Shown here one piece after another: positions 35,601 to 48,500 of a stretch of 64,000 nt of DNA (positions within the stretch are counted from its first letter, which is position 1; each line of letters opens with the position of its first letter). Made by a program: the position numbers and the translations under genes. The stretch comes from Sarcocystis neurona (lineage: Eukaryota > Apicomplexa > Conoidasida > Eucoccidiorida > Sarcocystidae): positions 4,103,373-4,167,372 of the forward strand of contig KL647290.1 in assembly GCA_000727475.1 (NCBI GenBank). The letters are read 5' to 3'. The notes beneath the pieces were generated by a model. The model did not search any database. It had not been told where the DNA came from and saw only the letters and a program-made list of their open reading frames with translations.

Positions 35601-38600
35601 GCGGAAGAAACGTTTCAGCCGCTGGAGCGACAGCAAACGCAGCAGCGGCAGCTTCAACAGCCGGAACTCCTGAGGAAGCAACGCGAGCGGCGGGAGCCAC
35701 AGCAACTGCAGCAGCAGCACTTGCACCCAGAGGAGCCGAATCTACATGGTGCGCGCCTTCCTTCGGCTGCTGCTCCTGGTGCCAGCAGTGCGGACACAGC
35801 GTCTCTCTCTGCAGGTGCAACGGCAGGGTCCTCCAACCTCCCACAGGTTGCCATGGTTGCTGCCCCTGCTGCTGGACGTGCTGGGCGTCGTATTCTCCCA
35901 GGGCCTGCTGCTTTTACTGGCACTGCCCCTCCTGTTCCTCGTCTCCCTGGCGCTGCTACGAATCCTGCAGCCACTTCTGCTGCCGCACCTGTTCTTTCAG
36001 TACGTTCTTCTACCTCTGATCTTGCTCCTACTGTCTCCGCTACGTGTGCTCTTCCAACCGCTGCAGGCGCCGCTGCTGCTGCTATCATCCCAGAAGCGCC
36101 AGCTGCTGCCTGTACAACTTCCCCGGCCACTGCTGCTGCTGCCGCTGCAACTTCGTGTGCAGTGTCTGATCATTTTGACAGCGCGTTGGCGACTTTCCGA
36201 ACCGCTGAGAATCCTACTTCTGCCACAGCTGCCACCTCTCAGGGTAAAGTGGGGGGACGACTTGTCTTCTCTGCAACAGGGGAGTACGTGGATTTGTGTG
36301 GGGCCTCTGGCAGCAGCACCCCACGTCTCGTCTCGTCTCTTCGCTGCGGCGTACGTACACCACAGAGCCCTCGCCGCCGCCGACGGAGCCACTTCCCTCC
36401 CGGCCACACGGCATCAGAGCACGCTGATGCTGATGCTGAAGTTTTTTCGGCTGCTGCTGCCGATGGGCGCTGCTGCTTCTGCTGCTGCAGCTGCTTCCCC
36501 CGTGACGTCCAGAGCGTCGCTTCTACGGACAGAACTAGCCACAGCTGCAGGAGCGCAAGTTGCTCCAGCAGCAGCAGCAAGCGCTGCGCTAGCAGCAACC
36601 ATGGCAACACCAGCTGTGGGTGCGACGGCAGCAGGTGCGGCCGCAGCAGCAACGGTGAGGTGGAATGGGACGGTTTTGACGATTCTCCGTCCTTTTCCTG
36701 TAAATACAGCAGGAACGTAACCAGCAGCAAAGCAGATGGCTGCTGTCCATACAGTCCCTGGTCTGGTGCAGGACGCAGCTGCAATAGCACCCAAGACACG
36801 GAGACCTGCTGGTCAACTGCAGCGAGTTGGCCGACAGACGCGACGCCGCCTCGAGCGGATTGCTCGCTCTCTGTACAGCAGCAGTCGCAACAGGTTCAGC
36901 GGCACGAGCAAGAGGAGCAGGCGGGCCAACAGGACCAGCCGGAGGCGACGCAACAGGAGCAGCAGCAGCCGACGCAGCAGCAGCAGCAGCAGAAAACGAG
37001 GACGCAGGAGAACCAGCAGCGACAGCAGGGTGAATTTGGGCTCGAACAGCAGGAAGAGTGCCGAGTGACGTTGCCACACAGCAGCAGCAGTAGCAGCAGT
37101 GCTGCAGATGGTACCCATACAGCTCTTGCTGCAGCAGCATCACCAGCACCAGGATATCTGTATGCGTGGATGACTGCTGCAGGTTCAGCAGCAAACTGTC
37201 CGTCTCCGTTCCGTCAAAATTCGTGCGACACGGCGACGTCTTGCCAGCTGCACGCATTGAGACATGCCGTGGCAGCTGCAGAAGAAGCAGCCGCAGCAGC
37301 AGCGTCCACGGGGGCAGCAGCAGCAACGACAAAAAGAGCAGCACGTGAAGAAAAAGAAGAGGAAGAGGCACCAGCGGCGACGTCGTTGTCAGTAGAGGCA
37401 GCAACCGCGACAGTGTCGTCAGAGGAAGCAGGAGGGGCAGCAACAGCGTCCTCAGGGACGAAAGCAGCAGCTCGACCGCCCGTCGAGCCAGCACTTCCGC
37501 CCGTCGAGGCAGCAAAAAGGGACGGAGGAAAGTGGGGAAAGCCGCGAAGGTTTCGTATAGCAGCACCGAGAAAACCGCGGAGGAAGTGTCTTCTGGAGGA
37601 AGCAGGCACTCCGGCGGCAGAAGCAGCAAAAGCCGCGGCACCGGCGTGTAAAGGAAGAGAAGGACGAAGAGAGGGAGAAGGATGGAATGCACTGCCCACG
37701 GAGCTTCAGATGAAAGTTTGTTGCTTTTTGGGAGCAGCAGAACTCGGAAGGCTTGCTGCTGCAGGGCACGCGGCCCTGCGGGTGGTGATGCAGCAGTTCG
37801 TGTGGAAGAAAATATGCGAACACGTATGGTGGCGCTGCAAGCGCAGACAGAGAAGACTGGAGCACCAACAGCAGCGGCAACGACGGCAGCAACAGCGGCA
37901 GCAACAGTGGCAGCAACAACAGCAACAGCAGCAGCGACACGTGCGGCTCGAGCGCCAGCTGTCGGGGGCGACTGGTGGAACAGCCGCAGCCGCCGCAAAC
38001 TGTTCGACTGGTAGGTGTTCAGCAGCTCTGGCGAGGACAGCAGCAGGAGCAACCCAAGCTGCAGCTGCCACAGCAAGCGATGCATTGGGTAGTGAAGCAG
38101 GGGCCACAGGCTGCGCAAGGACAGCAGCAGATGCAGACGAAGCAGCAGCTGCACCAGGAGCACCAGCGTTAGACGCCGGAGCAAGATCAGCGGACGCGGG
38201 CATCGACGGAGCAGCAGAATTATCATCTGCTGTTGCTCGCTCTTCGACACTATCAGGTGTACGTACACTCGAAGAAGTTTCCGATATACCCCTGTTCGAG
38301 GAAGAAGATATGCAACCGCGAGAAGGACGAGAAGCAGAAGGAGAGCACCAACAGACCGTCGACGGCGGTGGTCTCCCCTCAGCGCTGCGTCGAGCAGCAG
38401 AGAGAAAAGCGCGAAGAGTTGTCTGGCGTTGGTTGCAGCAAGGAGGCGAAGTGATGACCGAGGAGGAGCAGCAGCGACTGTTGCATGCGCTGTGGCTGCG
38501 GGAAGGAGGCAGCAGCGGCAGCTTCAGACCCTGGCAGCAGCACCAACTGCCAGAGACGCCCGCGAGGACAACAGGAGAGCCGCAGTTCCAGCAGCAGACG

Positions 38601-39526
38601 GAAGAGGAGACAACAGGCAGCAGCACACGAATAGGGAGGAAAAAGAAAGTCTGGCTGGCGCTCGGGCAGAGTGACGCCTTTCCACGCGCGACGGGATCTC
38701 CCCCCAGCAACGGCGCCTGCAGTGACACGCGGCGCAGCAGAGGAAGAGGTCGGGAGAGCAGCACGAGCAGCAGCTCGCATAGCAGGCAGCACCACGCAAG
38801 CAGCAGAGACTGGAGCACGTGGAGCAGAAGTTCCAGCAGCAGCGCCAGCAGCAGCGTGAGCGACTGCGGCAGCGGTACTGACAGTGGAAGCGGAAGCGAG
38901 AGCCGCAGGAGCTCGATAAAGCCCCACCACAGCTGCGGTGGCAGGTGGCCGGACTCCAGCAGCAGCAGCACGAACAGCAGCGGCATCAGGAACTTGCTGA
39001 GCAGAAGAACAACTAGTGCACGCCGTCGAACGCGAGCCCTGTGGCTGAACATCGAGGCGTACAAAGGGGATTACCGACGTCTGTACAGGGACGCAAATGG
39101 CTGGTTTCCTCGCTCGTCAAGAGCTACTGCAACAGCAGCAGTAACAGCGGGAGGAGGAAGGGCAGGAGCGCAGTCGGGAACCGCGTCTTGCAGACGAAGC
39201 ACCGAGCGGGGACCTCATGGTGGCGCTGCAATACAGCCATCCCACCTGCACCAGCTGCTACAGCTACAGCAGCAGGAGCGCCAGCAAGGTGGGGAACCGC
39301 TGCCGTGGTACGCAAATTTGTTTGCAACCAGAGGCGGCATTTTGGACTGCATAACGGACGCGGAGTGGATCCCAGATCTCCGTCCTCACGAAGAGCTGAC
39401 GGATGCATGCATACGCAGCTACGAGAGTTGCTTCGCTTCTCCTGCGACTGCGCGTTTTGAGAGGCCTCGGTTTCGCACGTATAAAATGCAGATAAATCCT
39501 CCGCTCGTCAACTCTATGGATGCGCG
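32610..39526 (+). CDS. F-box gene exon 1 (homopolymer-rich, carries the F-box)
   Basis: This is a single open frame of about 2300 codons, which is strong evidence of coding despite its low complexity. Runs of Gln (32660-32900, 35080-35130, 35500-35740, 36870-37040, 37860-37950), Ala (33100-33960, 35760-36660) and Ser/Asn (34080-34530) alternate. The F-box lies at about 37680-37845. Globular-looking sequence returns from 39040 to the end. The donor is GCG CG|GTAAGT, leaving two bases of a codon. Confidence 0.85.
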
Positions 39527-42500
39527 GTAAGTCACTCTTTCACTCCCTGCGACGACTGCTGCAAGCACAACAGCGCTTGCTGCTGCTGCTTCCCGCTGCG
39601 GGTCGACGCTGCGGGTCGGCGCTGCGGGTCGCCGCTGCGGTTGCTGCGCATTGCCTGCCGCGGGGCGGCTCTTGCTGCTGTCTCTTCGTGTTGTTGAGCT
39701 ACTGCGGCTGCGTCTGCTACTCTTGCCGCCACCGTCACTGTTGCTGCTGCCAGGAGTGCCACGAAGCCTGGGCTCGCTCGCGCTGCGGCTTGTGCTAGTG
39801 CCCGTGTTCTTGGTGCCGCCACTGCGAGGAGTGGTGGCGCAAAGGTCTCCTTTTGCCGCTGCTATTGCTGCTGCTGTTGTCCTCTAGCTGGCCACGACTG
39901 GCAAGGAGAATATATGTGACTGAAGGAGAGAGTGAGCCGCGTGTGTAGGTCGGCACCATGATATGGGCGCTTGTTGACACGCAAGAAAGGCGGTTGGTTA
40001 CACGTAGAAGGCGCTTGTTTACACGCAGGTTTCGCTCGTTTGCACGTAGAAGGAGAATAATAGGGAGATAATTCTATGCGTCCACCGAATATATGCGAAA
40101 AGAAGCGGAGGGGGGGATGCTGTCGTGCGTGCATGGATGATACGTATACGGTTGATTTGACAGAATATAACTACACTTCTGCACCAGTGCAAGAAGATCT
40201 GTAAAAAGTAGACGGATCACCGGTGACGGCATCCAGTACGGCAGAGCTTGTGAGAAATGCAGTCAAAAAGGCTGGGGCAAGTGAGCAGTAGAGGCACACG
40301 AGGCAGCAACGGGGAGGGGAGAACGAAAAGAAAGAAGGCGGCAGAAGAGACGGTGGAAGGGAACGCGAAGAGACCTGGAGGAAGGCTGAGGGCAGAAGAG
40401 TTGCCCATGCAGGGCTGCAACTGTGTTGTTCAAAAAGGGAAGAGAAGAGTGAGCACAAGCCTTCAAGAAACGTAGTGCTGCAGATGAACCGGCTGCTTTC
40501 TTTTATTTATTTGACCTTTCCTCGAGTCAAAGCGAACTCAGGAGCCACTGTGGTAGCGGTATTAGCGCAACAACGGCTCACGCAGCAGCAGGAGCACCGG
40601 CAGCAGCAGCAAAAGTGACAGGAGTATTACCAGGTGAAGTAACGACGGTAGCGGCGACATATTGACCAGCAGCTTCTTCGTAAATAGAAAAACAGCAGCA
40701 GCGGCAGCGACATGCAGCTGCAGCAGTGACGTGCAGCAGCGACAGGGACGTGCAGCAGCGGCAGGGACGTGTAGCAGCGGCGGCAGTTCCGGTTGCTGCA
40801 GCAGACGTGTTGTCAAGTGCGCAACAGCAGGAGCAGCAGGGACATCAGGTAGCACAGCAGCAACACAAGGTAGAAGAAGACCAAGCATCAACGGCAAGGC
40901 AGCATCCTACGACTAAAAGTAGCAGCGTAAAGGACGTAATAGCAGCGGCGAACATCGGCCGCAGTAGCAGCGCCGAACATACATTTGCGCGGCAGGACCC
41001 GCAGGCGTAGGGAAGACCAGCCGCCGAGGGACTGGATGGGCAGGTGACAGGCTACCCTGGAGCACCCACTTCCTTTGCAATGAGACAGAAAGAACAGCCG
41101 GAGCCGCGCAGCAGGACAGATGACGTCGGGGTGCTGCGGCTATGTGTCTCTTGTATGCATGTGTGTACATGTATGTGTGGGTATTTCCGTGTGTGGACGT
41201 ACATGTGTATATGGGGTTTTTGCCTGTTGCTCGCATGCAGAGAAGACGCCAGAGAAATTTTTATTGTGACGGAGGCCGTGGGAATCCCGGCGAGCAACGA
41301 GAAAGCTTCTTTCATACGGATTATAGACAGAAGCAGCTTAGAGATCGTCAAGGAGCAGAAACTGCCCTTCCGCAGTCTCAACTGCTTGGATAGTGAGTTC
41401 GTAGAAGCCTCCGTCCTCGTCGCTTCCTGCAAACTCACTTACAGCAAATATGCCTGCCGTGGGATGTGGACTCGTGGGAGACGTCTTCCGGTTCTGTTTC
41501 TTTCTGTCTCAGTGCGCTCTCTGTATACCACCTAAACCCGTCTTCTGGTCTGCATCTCTCTGTGTATTCCTCGGTCTGTGTGATGGTACGTGTGTCACAC
41601 ATGTATATATATATATGTCCTTCCCGTACGTGGTAGGCAGAGAGAGAGTGACCTGCGTCGTGTTCGAGGAGCCTTTTTTCTCGGCCAATCTCAAGACGCC
41701 CGAACGCAGTTTTCGTGGACTTCTACATGTCCACGTGTGTGCACTATGCCGTGGACTCTCTTATCTCTCCGGCTCTCTCTCACACGTATGCATATGTATG
41801 TATGTATACATATATATATATATGTGTATATATGTGTGTGTGTACTTGTACACGTGTGTGTGCGGAAGACCGGAAGGACACCGACTACCTCCTCTTTGAA
41901 AAATGGGCATCTCTTTTGCGAGGATTATCAGATGCAAATACTTCCACATGCAGAAGAAGCAGCAAATTTCTGTACAGGGAAATGCGAAGAGGCTACTTCA
42001 CCGTCGCAGGCCTGTCTTTGTGCGTGTGAAAAACATACCGCACGTAGAGCTAGAGACACACACACACACACACACATCTATACCCATATTTATATATGTT
42101 GACGTGGGGTACATTGCAGGAAGAAGAGTGAAAAGCAGAGGGAAAACGACAGAACCAGCCTGAAGCGTTTCTAGCAGAGTTACAAATTCTAATGCGTTTT
42201 CTTTCTGAATATATGTTTGCACGAAAATGAGCAGATATATATGTATATATACACGTTTGTGTGTATGTGTGCCTTCGTACTTCCGTGTGTGCGTTTGTGC
42301 ACGCTTATGTATGTATGTATATGCGTGTATAGATATGTGACGGGGGCACACGAAAAAGTACGCAAAAGAAAACCCCAGCGCAAAAACTCCTCCAGTAGTA
42401 ATATTCCAGTCGTATTATCGTGTGTGTATATAGGTGTACTTATGTGTGTAGTCGTATGCATCATATATATATATATGTATACACACAGGACCACACGTGT

Positions 42501-45500
42501 ATACGTATGGATACGTATGTGATGTGCCGTGTTACGCAGGCGTATGTATTGTGTATATATATGTATGCGTATGTATGTATATGTATATGTATATGTATAT
42601 ATACATAAACATATATGTATGTGTGTATATATAATATATATATCTACCTGTATCTGCGTATGTATGTATATATAGACAATTCCATGCAGGCATATGCATG
42701 TTGTGTATGTACATACACGTATACATGTGTATGTGTGACGATATATATATATATATGTATATGCCGTGTCATAAAGGCACATTATATACATGTTAGGCGG
42801 TTCCACGCAGACATACGCACCGTATATATATATATATATATGTACGCGTAAACCTGTGTTTGTCTACGTATGCATCTAAATGTAGTACCTATCATCGAGG
42901 CGTACACATCGTATATGTACATACACGAAAGTGTACACGTATATATATGTCTATGTCTGTCTTGTTGCATCTACGCATGTGTATGTGTGTATGTAGGTTC
43001 ACCTGGAGGAGGACCGCACACACAGTACCTTAGCGTTAGGACAGGCACGCATATCCAAAGAACTTTTCATACGGACAAAGGTCATTATACATGCGTGTCT
43101 GATTCTACATATATCATATATGAATATGTAGGTATATAATAGGTTACGTGGAGCACTACTCTACTACTGAGTAAGTACGCTAATATATGTACGGAGCTCC
43201 GTAACTGTCACCTCTTCGTATATATCTGTGCATGCTTGTGAATACACATGTGTACGTATGAAGTTTGCTGACCAGTTAGCTCCCCCTGTATATTTATATA
43301 TGCTTGCCAATACAAGTGTATGTACACTGCAAGGCGTGGGCGCATGATCTGCATTCGACTTCCACAGCTTTTTTAACAAACTGCTGACTTTTGAACTCCG
43401 TTTGAAGTGCACTGCATCCGTTTTTTTCTGACCTTTTCATCCTCCTCTTCGCGCCGTACCTGTGGTAGGGTGACATATCTGCTACTGCAGCTGCTGCTGC
43501 CCGGCTACTGCTACGTGTGCTGCCGGCCGCCCGCTACTGCTCCTGCGACTGCCGCACATCTTTTTCCCTGTCGCCGATGCTGCCTCATCCGTTCCAGCTG
43601 CTGCTTTTGCTACAAGAGGTGCCTCTGCTCCTGTACGTCTTGCTTGTGCTGCTGCTGCTGCTACCTTTCTCTGACTGCCGTTTTTCTGCAGTGACGAAGT
43701 GTGATCCTGCTGCTCCGCTGCTGGATTCTTGTCGCAGCTGCCGTGACCGCGCGTGTGGCTTCTTCGCCTGGTGCTGCTGCTGCGGTCGTCCTTCCCCTGC
43801 TGCTGCTTCCTTTCAAAAATTGCTGCCACGGCTACTTCCTTTTCGGTGCTGCTGCTCTCGTTGGGCCTCCTCCGCTTGCCAGTGCCTGTCGTGCTGCTGC
43901 TGCTGCCGGTCTGTTCCCCCCGCATCTGCAGCTTCTGCAGTTCGCGTCTCTCTCTATTTCTCCAACTGCGGCGATCTCCTGCTCGTGCTGTCGATGCGTC
44001 TTCCCGTTGCTTTAGCTGCCGCTGCTGCTGCCGAGACCCGACCTTCCCCTGCTGCTGCTCGGGTGTGTTCGCTTCTGCAGCCGCTGTGGGGTGTCTGCTG
44101 GTGGTGCGTTGTTGGTGCAGCGTCGCCGGAGCTGTACGCGTGCGGCGATGACAGCGGGAGCATCCACCTTTTTAGTCGCTTCACCCACAAACTTCTTCAC
44201 CGTTACAGCAGGTGAAACGAAAGGGACAGAGAACGAATTCGCAGAGACAACAGCACAGATAGAGAAAACGTGTAAAGACAGGAAGCAAAGGGAAGCAAGG
44301 AAAAGCAAGAAACAACAGCACAAAGGAAGGGAAAACCGGTATAGGGATGGGGGGAGAAGAAGCATGAGAGAAAGCAGATAAAAAGAAACACGTAAATGGT
44401 GCAAATCAAAACAAGTGCAAAGATGGTGTTGCAGTGGGTGTTTGCTGCTGCATCCGCTCGAACGTCTCTCCCCTCCTCTTCGTGCAGAGAAGCAGGATTC
44501 TGCTGCTGTTCTGTACACGTATGTGTGTGTGTATGTGTGTATGTGTTCCTACCTAGCGATACATATATACATGTATGTATGAAAGAGACCAAGAAAGGAA
44601 AGTCTACCTTCTACCCATCTATGAGGAACCGCGTTAGGCATAGACCCACGCGTGTATGTAGAGAGCGGGAGGGAGAAAAGCTGAGAAAACCAAGATTAGT
44701 AGACAGGCACTTTTCTGCAGTCGACTCACCCGTGAAGAGCGGAGCGTCTGCACATCCTGCCGGCGCGTTCTTGTTTCTGTACACAAGTGTTCGCATGTGC
44801 CAGACTTCGTCTACGGCAGCGCGTGCAGCTCGAGGTCAGCAAAAAGTTCAACGTTCCACCAGGCCCAGGACCGCACAGAACTCTCCTCGCCCGTATCTGC
44901 TACGTCTCGCTCGGTACTCTCTTTGCAGTGGTTTTCTCCGCGTTATTACGGACGGGGAGACACACGGAGCTTGGCGCATCCGCAGAGAGACAAATCGAGG
45001 ATGATATATTCATACGACTGCACCAGTATATACAGATCTACGTGACTATGTCTGGAGACGCACAAAATGAGGCACACATACATATACATACATACATATA
45101 TATGTATATGGTAAGTACGTATGAATACGTATATATATATATGTACGTATGAGTTTGTGCGTATATATATGTATGTATGTGTCTATGTGTGAGTATGTGT
45201 ATGGGACTTTGCTTGGTGCTTGTGCTGGCTGACCTTCCTCGATCTCCAGGGAGGAAATATGGTGGCACAGAACTTTATCTCTCTACGTTTATTTCTTCAT
45301 ATACGCTACACACATACGTGCAGAAAATATATATATATATATATATACGTTGCTGTAGCATATGCACTACACACATACGTGTAGAATATATATATATATA
45401 TATATATTTATGTGCGCATATATATCTATCTATTAATCTTTCTATCTATCTATGTGTATATATATAGCCATATCCTCCAAGATACATATATACACCGTTA

Positions 45501-48500
45501 CGTGGGCACGTAGCAGCAGGCAGCTGTGGGGTGGGTGTGTATGTACACTCGTGTGTGAGAGTGTGTGCAGAAAACTGAGACGCAGCTGCTTCTTCTGCTC
45601 TCTTCTATTAATGAAGTGAAACAGCTGGTCCTGGTGCCGCTGCTGCTGTTCCCAACGGCGGGTTTTCCCTGTCCATCTGCAGCCTCCCCCTCGTCGCCCA
45701 TTCTTCCCTATAACTCTGCGTCGGTGTGTCTGCTTTTTTGAAGCAGCCGCAGCAGCAGCAGCAGCTCAGCTCCACTCTCTCTGCACAGCACCTTCGAGCG
45801 ACAACAGGCCACGGCGAGGGCCCGCACAAGCGGACGTCAAGAAGCCGATTTGTAGAGAGAAAGAACAACACACCGTGATTGTTTTCATGTGCAGAATACA
45901 TAAGTTCATTGTTTCCTTCAGCCTTCTCTTTCTACTTGTAGCGACATAATCGTATGTATATATATATATATGTGTATATTTATATAGGGAGATAGAGAGA
46001 TATGTGTGTAGAGGACGCAGTATTGCTACATGCACGTGTGTGCGCGTCTCCTACGCGTATGTGTGTGGGTGTCTGAGTTTGTTTGTTTCCGCTAGTCTCG
46101 GTGCGGTGGATATGGCGCCAGTGTGTGGATCTATGCAGGTGTTGTATATATATACATTTGTGTACATATATGTGCACATACATGTATATGTACGTGTGTA
46201 TATATGGGTGTATGTACCAAGTACACACATATTCGAGTGCACGCGTCTAATCATTTTCGCCCTTGTTTCTCTTCGTTTAATCACGGATACAAAGTGTGTA
46301 CGATGGCGACATGCATATGTGTCTATATGTATATATATAGATGTCTAGATAGACTGACATACAAATGTACATATATATATATATATATATGTGTATGTAT
46401 AGGTGTGTTTAGCCTCGAACTATGTCCATGGTTTTCTTTTCTTTGTTCTCTTTTTCTCCGTCTATACATATATATATATATATATATATACATCTGTCTT
46501 GATATAGTGATACATATATATATATATATATTCGAACTATGTACATACTTTTCTCTTTCTCCCCCTCTGTCGTTTTCTCTCTATATATACATATGGATAT
46601 GTCTGGATAGAGTGAGGTGTACACAAGTGTTTCGTCAAAGCATTTACATCTGTTTTTGATGTTTTTGGTAGTTGATTTTTACTCTTTTTCTTCCGTTTTC
46701 GCAGTCTGGGAGTCGTCAATATGATGGCAGTGTACGGACTCGGTCCGTCACAGGAAGTGAACGACCTGCGGCTGTGCTGCAGAGAGCAGCAGCTGATTGC
46801 TGTACGCACTGCAAGTCGCTACCCCGCTGGCGTCGAACTCATTGATATCCACTCCGGCAAATCAACCTCCATTTCCCCAGACAAAACGAAAGGTATTTCC
46901 TTCTTTCTCTCTCATTATTTATTCCTCTCTTCGTATCGTGCATGCAGGAACGCGTAACATGCGGCTGTGAGGTACGGTAGGTCCTACGCGTGTGTATGAG
47001 ATCGTGTGGAGGTGCGGTCATCCTTATTAAGCTGGATGTCACAAAGGCGAATGTGTCGAAGACGTAGAACTGCACATTATATATATATATATGTGTGTTT
47101 ACTCGTCTTTCTATATTCGTGAGGTTATGGTTGTGCGTATGGAAGTGTATATATATACGTTTGTGTATATACATAGATATCTATTATGTAGAGATTTAAG
47201 TGTACATATATATATATATATATATGTGTACGTGTGTATCGAAGACGTAGAACTGCATATATTTAGTGTGTATATATATATATACATTGGCTCTGTATAC
47301 CCATGAGGTTATGATTGTGTGTATATATATGTATATATATACGATTGTATGTATATATATATGTATATCAGATAAATGTTTATATGCATATATACATATA
47401 TATATGTGAACGTGTGTGTTGAATACGCATAACTGCATATTTTGTCATACATATGTATATATATACTTACTTGTTCGTTTGAATATATGCACGAGGTTGT
47501 GGTTGTGTGTGCATATATACTTGCATGTGTATATATATATATGTGTATATGCGTGCATACGTGTGCTCCGTATGTACGTGTAGGGAATAAATACCACTAT
47601 ATAGGTACACATACGTACGTATACATGTACGTACGTGAACGAATGTGTGTGTTCATATGTGTGTCTGTACGGATATGTATGTATATATGTAAATGTAGTA
47701 GATGTGTTTGGGCGTATATAAGCGCCCACGACGATACATATATGTCTGCACACATACAGGGAACGACAACGCAGTCCTTTCCTTGTACAGAAGGACTCGC
47801 CAGAGAACTTTCTTATACGGGCGAAAGTATGACACTTTTTCCTGTCGAGAAATTGAGCAATATATATATATATATGGTTTCTCTGTAACTGAAGCTGCTG
47901 GGAGAAGATCTACGGGGCAACAGGAGACAGAGAAACACTTGCACATATGTCACTGCGCGCACCTACGTTCTCTGCTGCTTAAGCTGCTGCTCCTGCTGGT
48001 GGCGTAGTGCAGCGTCTCTGCACTTCTCTTAGTGCTGCATTTGCTTCTGTACTCCATGAATCTGCCGCTCCCCTCCGTCCGGGAACTGCAACCGACACTG
48101 CTGCGTGCGACTACTGCCCTTCCCTTGGCTGTTACGGCTACTCAACGCTGCTGCTGCCTATCTGTGGTGCCGCTGCTGCAGTCTGCTTCTCCTGCTGGAG
48201 TCTGCTCCTCCTCACGGATTCTGCTCCTCCTGCTGCAGTCTGCTCCTCCTGCTGCAGTCTGCTGCTGCTGCTGCAGTCTGCTGCTGCTGCTGCAGTCTGC
48301 TGCTGCTACGTGTTGCTGCTGCTTCCTGTGCCGGTCCCGGCGTGTGATGCTGCTGCTGCCATCTGCGGCTGCTGCTTCTGGAGTGTGTGCTGCTGGATAA
48401 GCAGCTCTCGGCCGCTGTTGTGGGTGACTGCTACCGCGGCTTGTGCTGCTGCTGCTGTGCGTGCGTCTGTGTCCCTCCTTTCTTGAGGAGCTCTTGGTGA

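Noticed and set aside
35746..36720. 324-codon + strand ORF rich in Leu
   Set aside because: It is a shifted reading of the F-box exon. The main frame stays open for about 2300 codons and joins the downstream exons in phase.
36589..38268. 559-codon minus-strand ORF
   Set aside because: It overlaps the F-box coding region in antisense and consists mainly of Leu and Ala runs with no domain. The + frame carries a recognisable F-box.
37706..39064. 452-codon minus-strand ORF
   Set aside because: It is antisense to the F-box and following globular part of the + strand exon. Its Leu/Ala/Cys runs are what complementary CAG repeats produce.
41450..42030. Protein-like frames (VTCVVFEEPFFSANLKTPE; KDTDYLLFEKWASLLRG) between F-box exons 2 and 3
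   Set aside because: They looked like extra exons, but joining exon 2 (donor GTGAGT at 41393) directly to exon 3 (44121) keeps phase and gives a continuous WD-type sequence. Inclusion finds no matching phase. A nested or alternative exon remains possible.
43407..44110. Cys/Leu-rich + frame leading into exon 3 of the F-box gene
   Set aside because: The CTG-rich block is read as Cys and Leu runs and includes pyrimidine-tract sequence. The exon was cut at the GTTGGTGCAG acceptor because that phase matches exon 2.
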